Source: CAZEBW01 sp964510205 (GTDB lineage: Bacteria > Chloroflexota > Anaerolineae > VGOG01). From it: DNA of 64,000 nt. The stretch covers positions 1 to 64,000 of the forward strand of contig CAZEBW010000011.1 of the NCBI GenBank assembly GCA_964510205.1. The letters are read 5' to 3'. The translations under genes and the position numbers were made by a program. Below are positions 14,989 to 23,553 of this stretch, piece after piece. Positions within the stretch are counted from its first letter, which is position 1, and each line of letters starts with the position of its first letter. The notes beneath the pieces are model-generated. The model was not told the DNA's origin, did not search any database, and saw nothing but the letters and a program-made list of their open reading frames with translations.

Positions 14989-15974
14989 TGCTCCAGCCTC
15001 CACAGCCCAAGCAGGGCCACCAGAGCCACGGCTGCTCCGATGGCATATCCCTCCGCAACGCTGGCCTGGGTCAGGAAGACGGCCAACATGCCCAGGGCCC
15101 CGCAGATCAAGTAGATGGCCATCACTGCTTCCCGCTGACTTAGACCCATAGCCACCAGTCGATGGGAGAAGTGATCCTTGCCGGGGTGCGTGGTGGGATT
15201 GAGACCCCGGCGCAGGCGGGAGACCACCACCAGGGTGGTGTCGAAGATGGGCACCCCCAGCACGAGCACCGGAATCATCCAGGTGACGATGTTCATCCTG
15301 CCGGGGAAGCGCAGTTTGATGCCCACCGCAGCCAGGATGAAGCCGATGAAGAGGCTGCCCGTATCCCCCATGAAGATGCTGGCCGGGTTGAAGTTGTAGA
15401 GCAGGAAACCCAAGCAGGCGCCCAGGAGGGCCGCCGCCAGGCTGCCCACCAGATACTGCCCGCTCATAGCCGCCAGCAGGAGGAAAAAGGCGGAGGCAAC
15501 GGTGGCCACTCCCGCCGAGAGCCCATCCATGTTGTCCAGCAGGTTCAGGGCGCTGGTGATCCCCACCACCCAGATCATGGTCACCAGGATGTCCAGGGCA
15601 GGGTTACCCAAAATGCTGACTCTGACGCCTGAAGCCACGAGGATCAGCGCCGCCAGGGGCTGCCCTACGCCCAATTTGAGCAAGGGGCGCATCCCCCAGC
15701 GATCGTCCCAGATGCCGCAGAAAGAGACCAGCGTAGCCCCCACAAGGATGCTCGCTCCCTGGGCGACGTAGGAGCGGTCGCCGAGAAGCAAGAGCGCCAG
15801 GATGAAGGCCAGATAGATAGCGGCTCCCCCCAGGCGGGGCATCACCTTGGTATGAATCTTGCGCGTGCTGGGCCGATCCATCACCCCCAGGCGGGGAGCG
15901 AGGCGCCTGGCGAGGGGCGTGACGCCCATGGCGAAGAACAGGGCAGTGATGAGGATGAGCATGTAGTTGGTCAT
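14952..15974 (-). CDS. WecA/TagO-type polyprenyl-phosphate sugar-1-phosphate transferase
   Basis: This enzyme family attaches an N-acetylhexosamine 1-phosphate (or MurNAc-pentapeptide in MraY) to undecaprenyl phosphate, the first lipid-linked step of surface glycan synthesis. The 340-residue protein is strongly hydrophobic (about ten spans) and has the family signatures MDRPSTRKIHTKVMPRLGG (32-50), a DDRWGMRP loop, NLLDNMDGLSAG (catalytic Asp pair), FNPASIFMGDTGSLFIG and a cytoplasmic HPGKDHFSHRLVAMGLSQRE with the histidine motif. Lack of muropeptide-specific features and the polysaccharide neighbours favour a WecA/TagO role over MraY. The last residues GISDQGISD come from a dispersed repeat. 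Confidence 0.9.
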   Translation of the reverse strand: MTNYMLILITALFFAMGVTPLARRLAPRLGVMDRPSTRKIHTKVMPRLGGAAIYLAFILALLLLGDRSYVAQGASILVGATLVSFCGIWDDRWGMRPLLKLGVGQPLAALILVASGVRVSILGNPALDILVTMIWVVGITSALNLLDNMDGLSAGVATVASAFFLLLAAMSGQYLVGSLAAALLGACLGFLLYNFNPASIFMGDTGSLFIGFILAAVGIKLRFPGRMNIVTWMIPVLVLGVPIFDTTLVVVSRLRRGLNPTTHPGKDHFSHRLVAMGLSQREAVMAIYLICGALGMLAVFLTQASVAEGYAIGAAVALVALLGLWRLEQVKGISDQGISD

Positions 15975-16011
15975 GATAGTCTGACGGTCCTCGGTCTAGT
16001 GGTCAATCTGG

Positions 16012-19000
16012 CTAAGGGCTGATTTGTTGTCGCAACTGGGCGATGAAAGCTTCCAAGGCCGGCGCGTCGTCCTCGGGGGCCAGGGCCAAAGCGGTCTCAG
16101 CCTCGGCGATGGCTTCCTCGATTCGCCCCAGTTGCTGGTAGATCATGGCCAGGTTCTTGTGGGTGGCGTAATCGTCGGGCGCTAACTCCAGCACCTTGAG
16201 ATTCTCTTCCAGCGCCTCCTGGAGCTTGCCTTGCAGAGCATAGATGTAGCCCAGCGCGCTGTGGGCCTGCACAATGTTGGGATTCAACTCCAGGGCCTGA
16301 GCGTAGGCCTCCTCCGCCCGTTCGAAGTCCTGCTCGTTCAAATAGGTTTGGCCCTCGGCGAGGTAGGACTGGATCAGCGCCTCATCTGACTTGGTGATAG
16401 GCTGTCCTCCTCCCAACTGAGCGATGAAGGCCTCCAGATTCGCCTTCTCCTCCTCTGGCGCCAACTCCAAAGCGATTTGGGCTTCTGCAAGGGCCGCGTC
16501 GGTTTGTCCCAACTGCTGGTACAGGAGGGCCAGGTTCTTGTGACTGGCGTAATCGTCGGGAGATAGCTCCAGCACCTTCAGATTCTCCTCTATGGCCTCC
16601 TGAAGCTTCCCTTGCTGCGAGTAGATGTAGCCCAGAGAGCTATGAGCCTGCGCTATTTTGGGATTCAGTTCCAAAGCCCTGGAGTAGGCGTCTGCCGCCT
16701 TGTCCAGTTCCTCTAGCCTTAGATACAGATCGCCCAGGAGGAGATAGGTCTGGTCATACTGCTGATCCAAGCCCAAAGAATGTTGATACTTCTCCAGAGC
16801 CCTCTCATGATCACCCAGAATGTAGTAAACTTGTCCCCACTCATTGAAAAGCTGAGCGTTTTGGGGGCTGAGGCTCGTGGCCTGACGGTAATACTCTACA
16901 GCTTGGCCCAACTTCTCGGCTCGCTGGGCTGGGTCGGAAGAGAGCTGGCCCCAAGTGCGATGGAGGCGGGCCAGGTTGGCGCTGTGGTCGGTATTGAGCG
17001 GGTTGAGCCGTCGCGCCTCGGTCAGGACTGCTCGGCTGGCGACCAGCAAGTCTTCGCGGCTCAGGTTGGCGACCTGCTGTGGCGCCAACGCCAGCAGCTC
17101 AGCGGCGCTGATGTCTGACGGCAGCGTAGTTGGCCCGGCCGGCGCCCGTTTGGCCTTTTCCAAGAGGGCCGAGCCCAGAAAGAGATAGTAGTAGTCCTCA
17201 TTGGGAGCAAGCTTCACGGCCCGTCGGTAGAGCGCAATGCTGGCATCGTATTGCCTGGCTCCAAAATAGGATTTAGCATGCTTGTAGACGACGTCAGCGC
17301 TGATGACGCTGAGGTTAGTGGTGAAGACCAAAACCACGACCAAGACGACCAAAATGGGGTAAAGCCAGCCATAGCGACGTCGCCAGAAGCTGGCGGGCAA
17401 TGACTTCCTCCACAGCAGCGCACCGGCCACAGCCAAAAGGAGCAGGAAAGCAAAGACGTAATAGAACACCAAGCCGTTGGCTACGGCACCCGCTTGTTTC
17501 AATAAATCCTCCAGGGACTCCACGGCGATCCTGATTTGCACCTGACGATTGCGAATGAGGTAGAAGACGACAAGACATACCAGGGAAATCAACGAGTAGA
17601 ATAGAGAAGCTAGAAACCACTGGCCGCGTCTCGTCTGAGCCACGATGATCGCCCCGGCCACAAGCCAGACGAGAGCGAGCAGCCAGAGCAGGCTGTAGCC
17701 CCTGGCCGAGAGGTCGAATTGGGGGGTGACGTAATCGTACCCCAGGGTTACCAAGACCAGCGCCATCAAAAAAGAGCGGATAATGACCTCGGGATTAGAA
17801 GTCAAGAAGTTAAGGATTCGCGTCTTGATCCCCGGCCAAGACGGCTGGCTGGAACTGCGCCGGCGCCTACGCCGTTTCTTGCGCGTCTGCTCCGGCGCCT
17901 CAGGCGGCGCCGCGTGGACGGCTTCCCGCGCCGTCGCGGCTGGATAGCGGCAGCCGTAGCCTGCCGCAACCATCAACGCTGCATACACCCAGAAATAGGT
18001 GCGGGTGGCGGCGATGGCAATACCCAGATTGATCTCCACGAAATGGGCCAGCAGGGCCGAGACCAGTGCGATGAGCAAAAACTGATATGGGCGGCTCTCC
18101 TCGGATCGGCTATAGAACGCTGCTGCGGACACGACCAGGTACCCAGCCAGGCCGAGGGCGATGCCCAGCGGCAATCCCACCCCCACGTATGCTGCCCCTT
18201 TCCAGAGCCCCAGGAAGAGCGCGGCAGCCAAGCCGCCGCCGAGGAAGAAGCCGATGAAGACGTTGCGCTGGCCGGAGTCCTCAATCAATCCCAGCCACTC
18301 GTAGCCATAATAGAACACGCTGCCGAAGAGCAAGAGGTAGACTGCGAAGCCAGCCAGGCCCGTGATCACCAGCGCATCAAAGGTCTCGTTGTGGGAACGG
18401 TCGGGGGATGCCTTGCGGGCTTCGACGTTAGCCAGCTCTGGCGGATAGAAGCGATTGTAGGCCACGAACATGGATTCCGGCCCATAGCCAATAAAGGGCC
18501 GCAGGAGGTTCCACTCGTCGGGCTGGCCGGAGGGGTACTGGATGGGCTCGTGGGGCGTTACCATTTCTACGGCGCCCTCCCAGATGAGCACACGCACCAG
18601 GCCCGTGCCGGTTTCCGTCTCAAACACGCGTCCCAAGCGGCCGATGTAAGGCAGCGTTCGCCAGGATGCGATAGGGGAGCCTGGCAAATTGAAGACGACC
18701 AAAAAGGCCAGCGGCACCAGCGCCTGTATGATCCAGGCCAGCCACAGCCACTTCCAGCCTTTGCGCAGGATGACCATGAAGCCGATACAGACCACCCCGC
18801 TGGCTATGCCCACAAAGAATCCCAGGGCGGACAGAAGCGTCCTGTCGGGAGCGCCGTCGAAGAAACCGATCCTGCCCAGGAGAACGCCACCGCCCATGCC
18901 TATCAAGAATCCGACCAGGCCGCTGAGGATCACCGTGGCCAGGGCCTTGATCCCATCGCTGAGGCCCAGCGAGCTCTGATCCTCCGCCCGCCGGCGCAAG

Positions 19001-19851
19001 AGGGTCAGGGATAGAAGCACAAAGCTGAAGAGGCCGGCCAGCAATCCCAGCATGGGGCCACGGCTCTGGGTGAAGAGGATGCAGATGAGCTGAGCGGCTA
19101 GAATGAAAACGTAGCCAGTCGCCAGAATCATGTCAGAGGCAACGCCTTCGTCGCCAGTCGTTCCGCCCTCATCGGCCAAAATGGCAGAGAAGGACTCCAC
19201 CACGCGAGCCAGGGTGAGGGGAACGACCATGATCAGAAAAGCGGCTACGAAGATGGAGTTGCCCATATTGGCGGCCACCCGGCCCGTGACATCGGCGGCC
19301 CAGGGCAAAGGGTCTCGCCCATAGTGCTGCAAGATGCCATACAGCGATATGGGCAAGCTGACCAGGATAGCGACAGTAACCAGCCGCTGGATCTGCTGGC
19401 GAGTGCGCAAGCCCTGCAGAGCCAGGAAGAAGATCACGATGTACGAGAAAGTGGTGTAAGTGCCCTGCAAACGTTGGTAAGAGCCCCAGAGACTGGCTCG
19501 CGGGGCCACAGAGAGCAGAGTAGAAAGTAGGTACACCGCTACCAACAACAGCGTGGGGAGAACTAACGGAGTTTGGAGTCGAATGCTGCGTCCACCTTCC
19601 AACCCTTCGGCTGGGCTCAGGACAGGCTTCCAACTGCCAACTTCCAGCGTCCTGATGACCCAGGCCACGGCCATCACCAGGGCGATGGAGCGCAGCAAGG
19701 TGAGCTTGTCTGGCTCGAACACGCGGTCGGAGAAGACGTTGAAAAACAGGGGCGCCACGATGACGGCCGCCAGCCAGCCAGCTTCGATGATCTTATCACA
19801 GAAAACGCTCAGTTTGGTCTGGTGGTCAGATGGTCCTTGGTCCTTGGTCAT
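16012..19851 (-). CDS. O-antigen ligase/polymerase-type membrane protein with TPR tail, 1279 aa
   Basis: A very large protein in two parts. Residues about 20-800 hold many membrane spans with an O-antigen ligase-like core (GRDPLPWAADVTGRVAANMG, then FTQSRGPMLGLLAGLF and a periplasmic EARKASPDRSHNETFDALV with the family RxHNxxL-like motif). Residues about 870-1279 are TPR repeats (for example VYYILGDHERALEKYQHSLG, AYSRALELNPKIAQAHSSLG), many near-identical. Wzy/WaaL/PglL proteins polymerise or transfer lipid-linked glycans, and TPR fusions occur in Chloroflexota and some other phyla. Residues about 75-83 (PVLSPAEGL) are an in-frame repeat. The first 13 residues (TKDQGPSDHQTK) come from another repeat shared with the upstream gene, so the true start is uncertain. 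Confidence 0.85.
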   Translation of the reverse strand: MTKDQGPSDHQTKLSVFCDKIIEAGWLAAVIVAPLFFNVFSDRVFEPDKLTLLRSIALVMAVAWVIRTLEVGSWKPVLSPAEGLEGGRSIRLQTPLVLPTLLLVAVYLLSTLLSVAPRASLWGSYQRLQGTYTTFSYIVIFFLALQGLRTRQQIQRLVTVAILVSLPISLYGILQHYGRDPLPWAADVTGRVAANMGNSIFVAAFLIMVVPLTLARVVESFSAILADEGGTTGDEGVASDMILATGYVFILAAQLICILFTQSRGPMLGLLAGLFSFVLLSLTLLRRRAEDQSSLGLSDGIKALATVILSGLVGFLIGMGGGVLLGRIGFFDGAPDRTLLSALGFFVGIASGVVCIGFMVILRKGWKWLWLAWIIQALVPLAFLVVFNLPGSPIASWRTLPYIGRLGRVFETETGTGLVRVLIWEGAVEMVTPHEPIQYPSGQPDEWNLLRPFIGYGPESMFVAYNRFYPPELANVEARKASPDRSHNETFDALVITGLAGFAVYLLLFGSVFYYGYEWLGLIEDSGQRNVFIGFFLGGGLAAALFLGLWKGAAYVGVGLPLGIALGLAGYLVVSAAAFYSRSEESRPYQFLLIALVSALLAHFVEINLGIAIAATRTYFWVYAALMVAAGYGCRYPAATAREAVHAAPPEAPEQTRKKRRRRRRSSSQPSWPGIKTRILNFLTSNPEVIIRSFLMALVLVTLGYDYVTPQFDLSARGYSLLWLLALVWLVAGAIIVAQTRRGQWFLASLFYSLISLVCLVVFYLIRNRQVQIRIAVESLEDLLKQAGAVANGLVFYYVFAFLLLLAVAGALLWRKSLPASFWRRRYGWLYPILVVLVVVLVFTTNLSVISADVVYKHAKSYFGARQYDASIALYRRAVKLAPNEDYYYLFLGSALLEKAKRAPAGPTTLPSDISAAELLALAPQQVANLSREDLLVASRAVLTEARRLNPLNTDHSANLARLHRTWGQLSSDPAQRAEKLGQAVEYYRQATSLSPQNAQLFNEWGQVYYILGDHERALEKYQHSLGLDQQYDQTYLLLGDLYLRLEELDKAADAYSRALELNPKIAQAHSSLGYIYSQQGKLQEAIEENLKVLELSPDDYASHKNLALLYQQLGQTDAALAEAQIALELAPEEEKANLEAFIAQLGGGQPITKSDEALIQSYLAEGQTYLNEQDFERAEEAYAQALELNPNIVQAHSALGYIYALQGKLQEALEENLKVLELAPDDYATHKNLAMIYQQLGRIEEAIAEAETALALAPEDDAPALEAFIAQLRQQISP
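19603..19627. repeat. CCTGAGC...GAAGG family repeat inside the ligase gene
   Basis: CCCTTCGGCTGGGCTCAGGACAGG-type word, a copy of the TGTCCTGAGCNNGTCGAAGGG family, in frame near codon 75-83 of the ligase gene. Confidence 0.8.
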
Positions 19852-19870
19852 CGGTCCTTGGTCCTTGGTG
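19822..19870. repeat. TTGGTCCTTGGTC microrepeat at the epimerase/ligase junction
   Basis: Tandem TTGGTCC units (five or more) span the point where the two genes overlap by 4 bases. The element encodes both the last residues of the epimerase (KSPRTKDR) and the first of the ligase (TKDQGPSDH). Confidence 0.8.
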
Positions 19871-20837
19871 ATTTGTGTTTACCCTGGAACCACTCGATGG
19901 TCCTCTTGAGGCCCTCTTCCAGGGGAACCTCCGCTCTAAAACCCAGCACTTTCTCCGCTTTTCTCACGTCCGGCACTCGACGGCGGGTCTCCTCGAAGTT
20001 GTCGCCGTAGGCCTTCTCGTAAGGCAGGTGAACGATCTCCGAAGGCGAGCCGACCAACTTCTTGACTAACTGAGCCAGTTCTAAAATAGTGGTTTCCCGA
20101 CTCTTGCCGATGTTGAAACTCTGCCCCACCGCCTCCTCCAGGGTCGCCGCCAGAATGGACCCCCTGACGGTATCATCAACGTAAGTGAAACAGCGGGTTT
20201 GCTGCCCGTCGCTGAACACCGTCAGGGGCTGGCCTGCCAGCGCCTGGTTGATGAACTTAGCCACCACGCTGCCGTAGCCTCTGGGGTCGAGGCGAGGGCC
20301 GTAGGAGTTGAAATAGCGGACGATGCTGATCGGCAGCCCTTTGTCGTGGTAGATGAAGGCCAGGTGCTCGTCAATGGCTTTGGCCAGGGCATAGGACCAG
20401 CGCCCCACCGCCGTGGGACCCAGGATGCTGTCGTCCTCCTCGGCCAGGGGCACTTTTTCCGATTTGCCGTAGACCTCGGAGCTGGAGGCGATCACCACTT
20501 TTCGCCAATACTTATAGGCCAGTTCCAGCACGATCTCGGTGCCTCGCACGTTGGTCAGGATACCCCGCAGCGGATGATCAATGACGTGCTTGACGCCCAC
20601 CACCGCCGCCAAGTGATAGATGAGGTCCACCTGCTCCACGATCCGCTCCATCAGGGGCTCGTTGAGGATGGTGTCGTTGACGAAGTGAAAGCGTTCGTTC
20701 TCCAAGAGGTGGCGGATGTTATCTATCTTCCCTGTGACGAGGTTATCAACCACGTGGACATCGTGGCCCTGGGCTATCAGCGCATCCACCAGGTGCGAGC
20801 CGATGTAGCCCGCCCCGCCGGTGACTAGGATTTTCAT
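19848..20837 (-). CDS. NAD-dependent sugar-nucleotide epimerase/decarboxylase
   Basis: An extended short-chain dehydrogenase of 329 residues. The NAD-binding site is TGGAGYIGSHLVDAL (6-20) and the active site is SSSEVYG with YALAKAIDE (Y-x-x-x-K). The sequence resembles the UDP-glucuronate decarboxylase / UDP-glucose 4-epimerase branch (ILTNVRGTEIVLELA, RYFNSYGPRLDPRGYGSVVA, FTYVDDTVRG), but the substrate cannot be fixed. It would supply an activated sugar for the polysaccharide made by this locus. It overlaps the ligase gene by 4 bases downstream and the hypothetical gene upstream by 4. The last eight residues come from a dispersed repeat. Confidence 0.88.
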   Translation of the reverse strand: MKILVTGGAGYIGSHLVDALIAQGHDVHVVDNLVTGKIDNIRHLLENERFHFVNDTILNEPLMERIVEQVDLIYHLAAVVGVKHVIDHPLRGILTNVRGTEIVLELAYKYWRKVVIASSSEVYGKSEKVPLAEEDDSILGPTAVGRWSYALAKAIDEHLAFIYHDKGLPISIVRYFNSYGPRLDPRGYGSVVAKFINQALAGQPLTVFSDGQQTRCFTYVDDTVRGSILAATLEEAVGQSFNIGKSRETTILELAQLVKKLVGSPSEIVHLPYEKAYGDNFEETRRRVPDVRKAEKVLGFRAEVPLEEGLKRTIEWFQGKHKSPRTKDR

Positions 20838-21202
20838 AATACCCCCAGCCTTTTCCTCAACTCGCCGTGCTCTGTCATCGAAGCGCCAGTCTCTATCTGC
20901 TTATGCACCTCTTCCAAGTCGGCCAGCAACCTGGGCAAAGGCTCGTAATCCGAATGGACAATCTTGACGCCATTCTCGATGTAATATGCTTTGACCTCAC
21001 TAGGGGGGCTGTCCTGCTTATCTATGTAATCTGCGTAGGCCTGCTCATTGCCAAAGCAAATGTAGCCTTCATCATCAATGAAATAGTCTCTACGCTTAAG
21101 CTCGTAATCGCGCAGCACTTCTTTGACTTTGCTGCCGATTAGCTGCTGCAAATCTCCCACGGTTATGCTGTTGACAGGCTGGTCCAACAATGTGTGTGCC
21201 AT
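20834..21202 (-). CDS. Hypothetical protein in the glycan operon, 122 aa
   Basis: I do not recognise a family with confidence. The first 30 residues (HTLLDQPVNSITVGDLQQLI then GSKVKEVLRDYE) resemble the short DNA- or partner-binding helices of some antitoxin-like proteins. The middle (RRDYFIDDEGYICFGNEQAY) and the rest are soluble and charged, ending ELRKRLGVL. It overlaps the epimerase start by 4 bases and starts 3 bases behind the glycosyltransferase stop, so it is tightly packed in the operon. It could be a stray antitoxin-type gene or a small regulator; no partner toxin is next to it. Confidence 0.55.
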   Translation of the reverse strand: MAHTLLDQPVNSITVGDLQQLIGSKVKEVLRDYELKRRDYFIDDEGYICFGNEQAYADYIDKQDSPPSEVKAYYIENGVKIVHSDYEPLPRLLADLEEVHKQIETGASMTEHGELRKRLGVL

Positions 21203-21205
21203 AGA

Positions 21206-22465
21206 TCATCCCTCCCTGATCTCTTGGAAGACCTCATCAACGTCCTCGTCCTTCCAGATTCCGCGGAAATGCCTAAGCGCTGCCAGCTTATCCGCCACTC
21301 TGATACTCTTCTGCCCCAGCAACTCGGCGTAAAGCCCCTCGACGTTGGCGAGCAAGGTCTGGACGGCGAACCTAGGGTAAACCGCTTCCCGACCCCTCTG
21401 CCCCATCTCGCTTGCCTTTTCCGGATGCCTGAGCAGCTCAATGATGGACTCGGCCATCCCTGTCACGTCCCCTGCTTCCACCAGATAGCCGGTCTCCCCA
21501 TTGGCCACCACGTCGGGGACGCCGCCCACCGCTGTGGCCGCCACGGGCACTCCCGCCGCCATGGCCTCGATGAGGGAGACAGGCGTGCCCTCGTTGATGG
21601 AGGTGAGGGCCACCACGTCCAAATCGGCGTAAAGGCGGGGCAGGTCTCGCCGCCAGCCGGTGAAGAGCACCCCCTCACCCAACGCCAAATCGCGAGTGTA
21701 AGCCTCCAGCTCCTCCCTCAGCTCCCCATCGCCCACCACCAGGAACCTGGCCTGGGTCACCGCCTCCGCCGCCAGCTTGGCCGCCTGGAGGAACAGGCGG
21801 TGGTTCTTGATGGGAACCAGGCGGGCGACGATGCCGACCAGCTTATCCTCGGCGGCTAGGCTCAGCTCGCGGCGCAGTTGGCCGCGATGGGATTCACAAG
21901 CCAGCAGGGCCTCCAGCTCGAAGCCCAGGGGGACGACGGTGATCTTCTCCAGGGGCGCGACGCCGTATGCGGCCAGTTCCCGTCGCTGTCCCTCACTCAC
22001 AGTGACAATGCGGTCGCTGAGGCGAGCCAGGGTGCGCTCCATCCACACCAGGGCCTTGCTCAAGACAGGGCCAAAATAACCGTGCAGCACGTGTCCGTGG
22101 AAAGTGTGCACAACGACGGGCACGCCCGCCAACTTAGCCGCCAGGCGGCCCAGCAAGCCCGCCGTCGCCGTGTGCGTGTGGACGATGTGTGGCTTCTGGC
22201 GGCGCATCAGGCGGTAAAGCTTGAACAGAGTGACGAGACCGCCCACGGGATCAACGTTTCGCCTCAGTTGAGGGATGATAACGGGCTCCACCCCCTTGGC
22301 GGCTGCCAAGTCGAGCATATTCCCTTCGTACTCGCCCTCCACCCCCGTCACCAGCGTGGATTCGAATCGCTCGTTGTTCAATCCGGCGGTGAGCAGGATA
22401 GTATGGATGGCCGGCCCGCCGATGTTGAGTCTGGCGATGATGCGTAAGACCCTTATCTTACTCAC
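21206..22465 (-). CDS. GT4 family glycosyltransferase, 419 aa
   Basis: A GT-B fold retaining glycosyltransferase of 419 residues. The N-terminal acceptor domain starts KIRVLRIIARLNIGGPAIHT (3-22) with the glycine-rich loop and has HIVHTHTATAGLLGRLAAKL. The C-terminal donor domain has VGIVARLVPIKNHRLFLQAA, GVLFTGWRRDLPRLYADLDV and the E-x7-E motif in SINEGTPVSLIEAMAAGVPV. The donor sugar and linkage cannot be read from sequence. It is one of four intact GT4-like enzymes in the locus and acts in the cytoplasm on lipid-linked intermediates. Two decayed GT4 C-terminal pieces lie upstream. Confidence 0.9.
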   Translation of the reverse strand: MSKIRVLRIIARLNIGGPAIHTILLTAGLNNERFESTLVTGVEGEYEGNMLDLAAAKGVEPVIIPQLRRNVDPVGGLVTLFKLYRLMRRQKPHIVHTHTATAGLLGRLAAKLAGVPVVVHTFHGHVLHGYFGPVLSKALVWMERTLARLSDRIVTVSEGQRRELAAYGVAPLEKITVVPLGFELEALLACESHRGQLRRELSLAAEDKLVGIVARLVPIKNHRLFLQAAKLAAEAVTQARFLVVGDGELREELEAYTRDLALGEGVLFTGWRRDLPRLYADLDVVALTSINEGTPVSLIEAMAAGVPVAATAVGGVPDVVANGETGYLVEAGDVTGMAESIIELLRHPEKASEMGQRGREAVYPRFAVQTLLANVEGLYAELLGQKSIRVADKLAALRHFRGIWKDEDVDEVFQEIREG

Positions 22466-22558
22466 AATCCAATTCTAGCAGATTATGCCTCTTTCCGCAA
22501 GCGGCGTGGCAAGCCACTGATCAAACAGATTGCCATCCCGCCCCCTCCACCCACTCGG

Positions 22559-22585
22559 TTTCGATACGCCTTCGGCTACTCAACC
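22559..22585. repeat. CGATACGCCTTCGGCTACTCAACC repeat
   Basis: A short element reading GGTTGAGTAGCCGAAGGCG followed by TATCGAAACC on the minus strand. Its TAG ends the glycosyltransferase fragment at 22576. Confidence 0.6.
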
Positions 22586-22752
22586 CCAAGCAGCCCCATC
22601 TTCTCTCTGATCAACTCCTCGTACAGGGCTTCCGTCTCTGCCACCATCCTCTCCACGCTGAAGTGGGCGACCGGAACGGTCGCCCCTACACCCCGCTCCC
22701 GTCCGGCCTGGCCCATTTTGCGCCGCCGGTCGGGGTCGCGCAAGAAGGTTAC
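22576..22752 (-). pseudogene. GT4 glycosyltransferase C-terminal fragment (copy 1)
   Basis: In the minus-strand frame ending at the TAG 22576-22578 the DNA reads FLRDPDRRRKMGQAGRERG, then VGATVPVA, then HFSVERMVAETEALYEELI and REKMGLLGVE. The outer parts are the C-terminal end of a GT4 enzyme. The VGATVPVA block comes from a palindromic repeat (22663-22691) inserted in frame. The same C-terminus occurs at 23370-23552 on the other side of the second hicBA pair. No N-terminal part is present. Confidence 0.8.
22663..22691. repeat. GGGCGACCGGAACGGTCGCCCCTAC palindrome
   Basis: A near-perfect inverted repeat (GGGCGACCG / CGGTCGCCC) ending CCCTAC, related to the element at 6333-6384. It is inserted in frame in a glycosyltransferase fragment. 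Confidence 0.7.
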
Positions 22753-22794
22753 CGGCTCCGGTCACGGCGGGAGGCCGCGTTACGTAGGAAAACG

Positions 22795-23025
22795 TCAACA
22801 TTGGGCCAACAATTCAAAGTACCGCGCCCGGCTCATACCAGCGGTACGCACGTTATTCTGGATGATGAAGCGCGGAACCTGCCGCCATTGAGGTATGACC
22901 GAAGGCCGCTTGCAGCCGGGCTTGGTCATCACCACGTGGTCGCCTTTCTGCCGCACGACAGTGAAGCCGTCTCGTTCGAAGACGCAGACCAGCCGGCGCC
23001 AGTGGATGGGGGTCAGGCGAGGCAT
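22795..23025 (-). CDS. HicA-type toxin, second copy
   Basis: A 76-residue HicA: MPRLTPIHWRRLVCVFERDG at the start (HicA-type helix), FTVVRQKGDHVVMTKPG with the catalytic histidine (about 21-37), and PRFIIQNNVRTAGMSRARYF at the end, where the RTAGMSxxxF motif is typical of the YcfA/HicA family. It overlaps the upstream antitoxin gene by 13 bases. It is only distantly similar to the HicA at 13040, so the two modules were acquired separately. The pair lies between two homologous glycosyltransferase fragments. Confidence 0.87.
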   Translation of the reverse strand: MPRLTPIHWRRLVCVFERDGFTVVRQKGDHVVMTKPGCKRPSVIPQWRQVPRFIIQNNVRTAGMSRARYFELLAQC

Positions 23026-23312
23026 GCGCTCAGGGGCTCTTCGAGGGAAAGTTGCCGAATGCTCACACTGAACATCGGCGAGAGCATCAAGGGCTGGGAA
23101 ACGTCGTATCCGGCTTCAGACAAAATATCCGCCAGCGTGCCCATCCTGGCTGCCTCTTCGAGGAACAAGCGCAATGCTGTCTGCAGATTCTCCCGTGCTT
23201 CTTCTTCAGTGTGACCACAACTGGAGACGTCAAGTTCCGGGCAATAGGCAATAATGACGCCATCCTCGCGGAAGAGTTGTTCGGTAAAGATGAGGTTATG
23301 CATATCGTTCAT
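23013..23312 (-). CDS. HicB-type antitoxin, second copy
   Basis: A 99-residue HicB: LIFTEQLFREDGVIIAYCPE (7-26) and LDVSSCGHTEEEARENLQTA (27-46) are the standard HicB core (CPELDVxSxGxTxEEAxxNL), followed by LRLFLEEAARMGTLADILSE. The C-terminal 40 residues differ from the usual ribbon-helix-helix domain and could contact the toxin. The ATG has a GTGGAGGGAG ribosome binding site and a consensus promoter about 33 bases upstream. The hicA gene overlaps its 3' end by 13 bases. Confidence 0.88.
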   Translation of the reverse strand: MNDMHNLIFTEQLFREDGVIIAYCPELDVSSCGHTEEEARENLQTALRLFLEEAARMGTLADILSEAGYDVSQPLMLSPMFSVSIRQLSLEEPLSACLA

Positions 23313-23344
23313 CTCCCTCCACTGCTGTGTTTGCTACAAAATTG

Positions 23345-23373
23345 ATTATAGCACGTTCCTTGGGGTGGGTCAA
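23345..23373 (-). promoter_or_regulatory. Promoter of the second hicBA pair
   Basis: On the minus strand TTGACC (23368-23373) and TATAAT (23345-23350) are 17 bases apart. The -35 box contains the TGA stop codon (23370-23372) of the glycosyltransferase fragment upstream. Confidence 0.8.
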
Positions 23374-23552
23374 TTGGCAGTAGATCGCTGGTAGGGCTTT
23401 TCCAACCCATCCCCCCACTCCAGCCCCATCTTCTCCCTGATCAGCTCCTCGTAGAGGGCTTCCGTCTCCGCCACCATCCTCTCCACGCCGAAATATTTCT
23501 CCACCCGCGCCCGTCCCGCCCGCCCCGCCCGCCCCATGGCCTGGGCAGGCTC
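23370..23552 (-). pseudogene. GT4 glycosyltransferase C-terminal fragment (copy 2)
   Basis: The minus-strand frame reads KEPAQAMGRAGRAGRARVEK, then YFGVERMVAETEALYEELIR and EKMGLEWGDGLEKP before a TGA at 23370-23372. It matches copy 1 at 22576 (SVERMVAETEALYEELIREK) and is the normal end of a GT4 enzyme of the kind that has R-x-x-V-E-K-F-x-x-E-R-M-V. It directly follows the stop of the intact glycosyltransferase at 23554, whose own C-terminus is different. The two fragments flank hicBA and suggest deletion or insertion by recombination between related glycosyltransferase genes. Confidence 0.8.
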
Positions 23553-23553
23553 C

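Noticed and set aside
17719..19014. 431-codon plus-strand open frame inside the O-antigen ligase gene
   Set aside because: It lies wholly antisense to a gene with clear membrane-protein and ligase features and has the Q/H/G/R-rich composition typical of a shadow frame.
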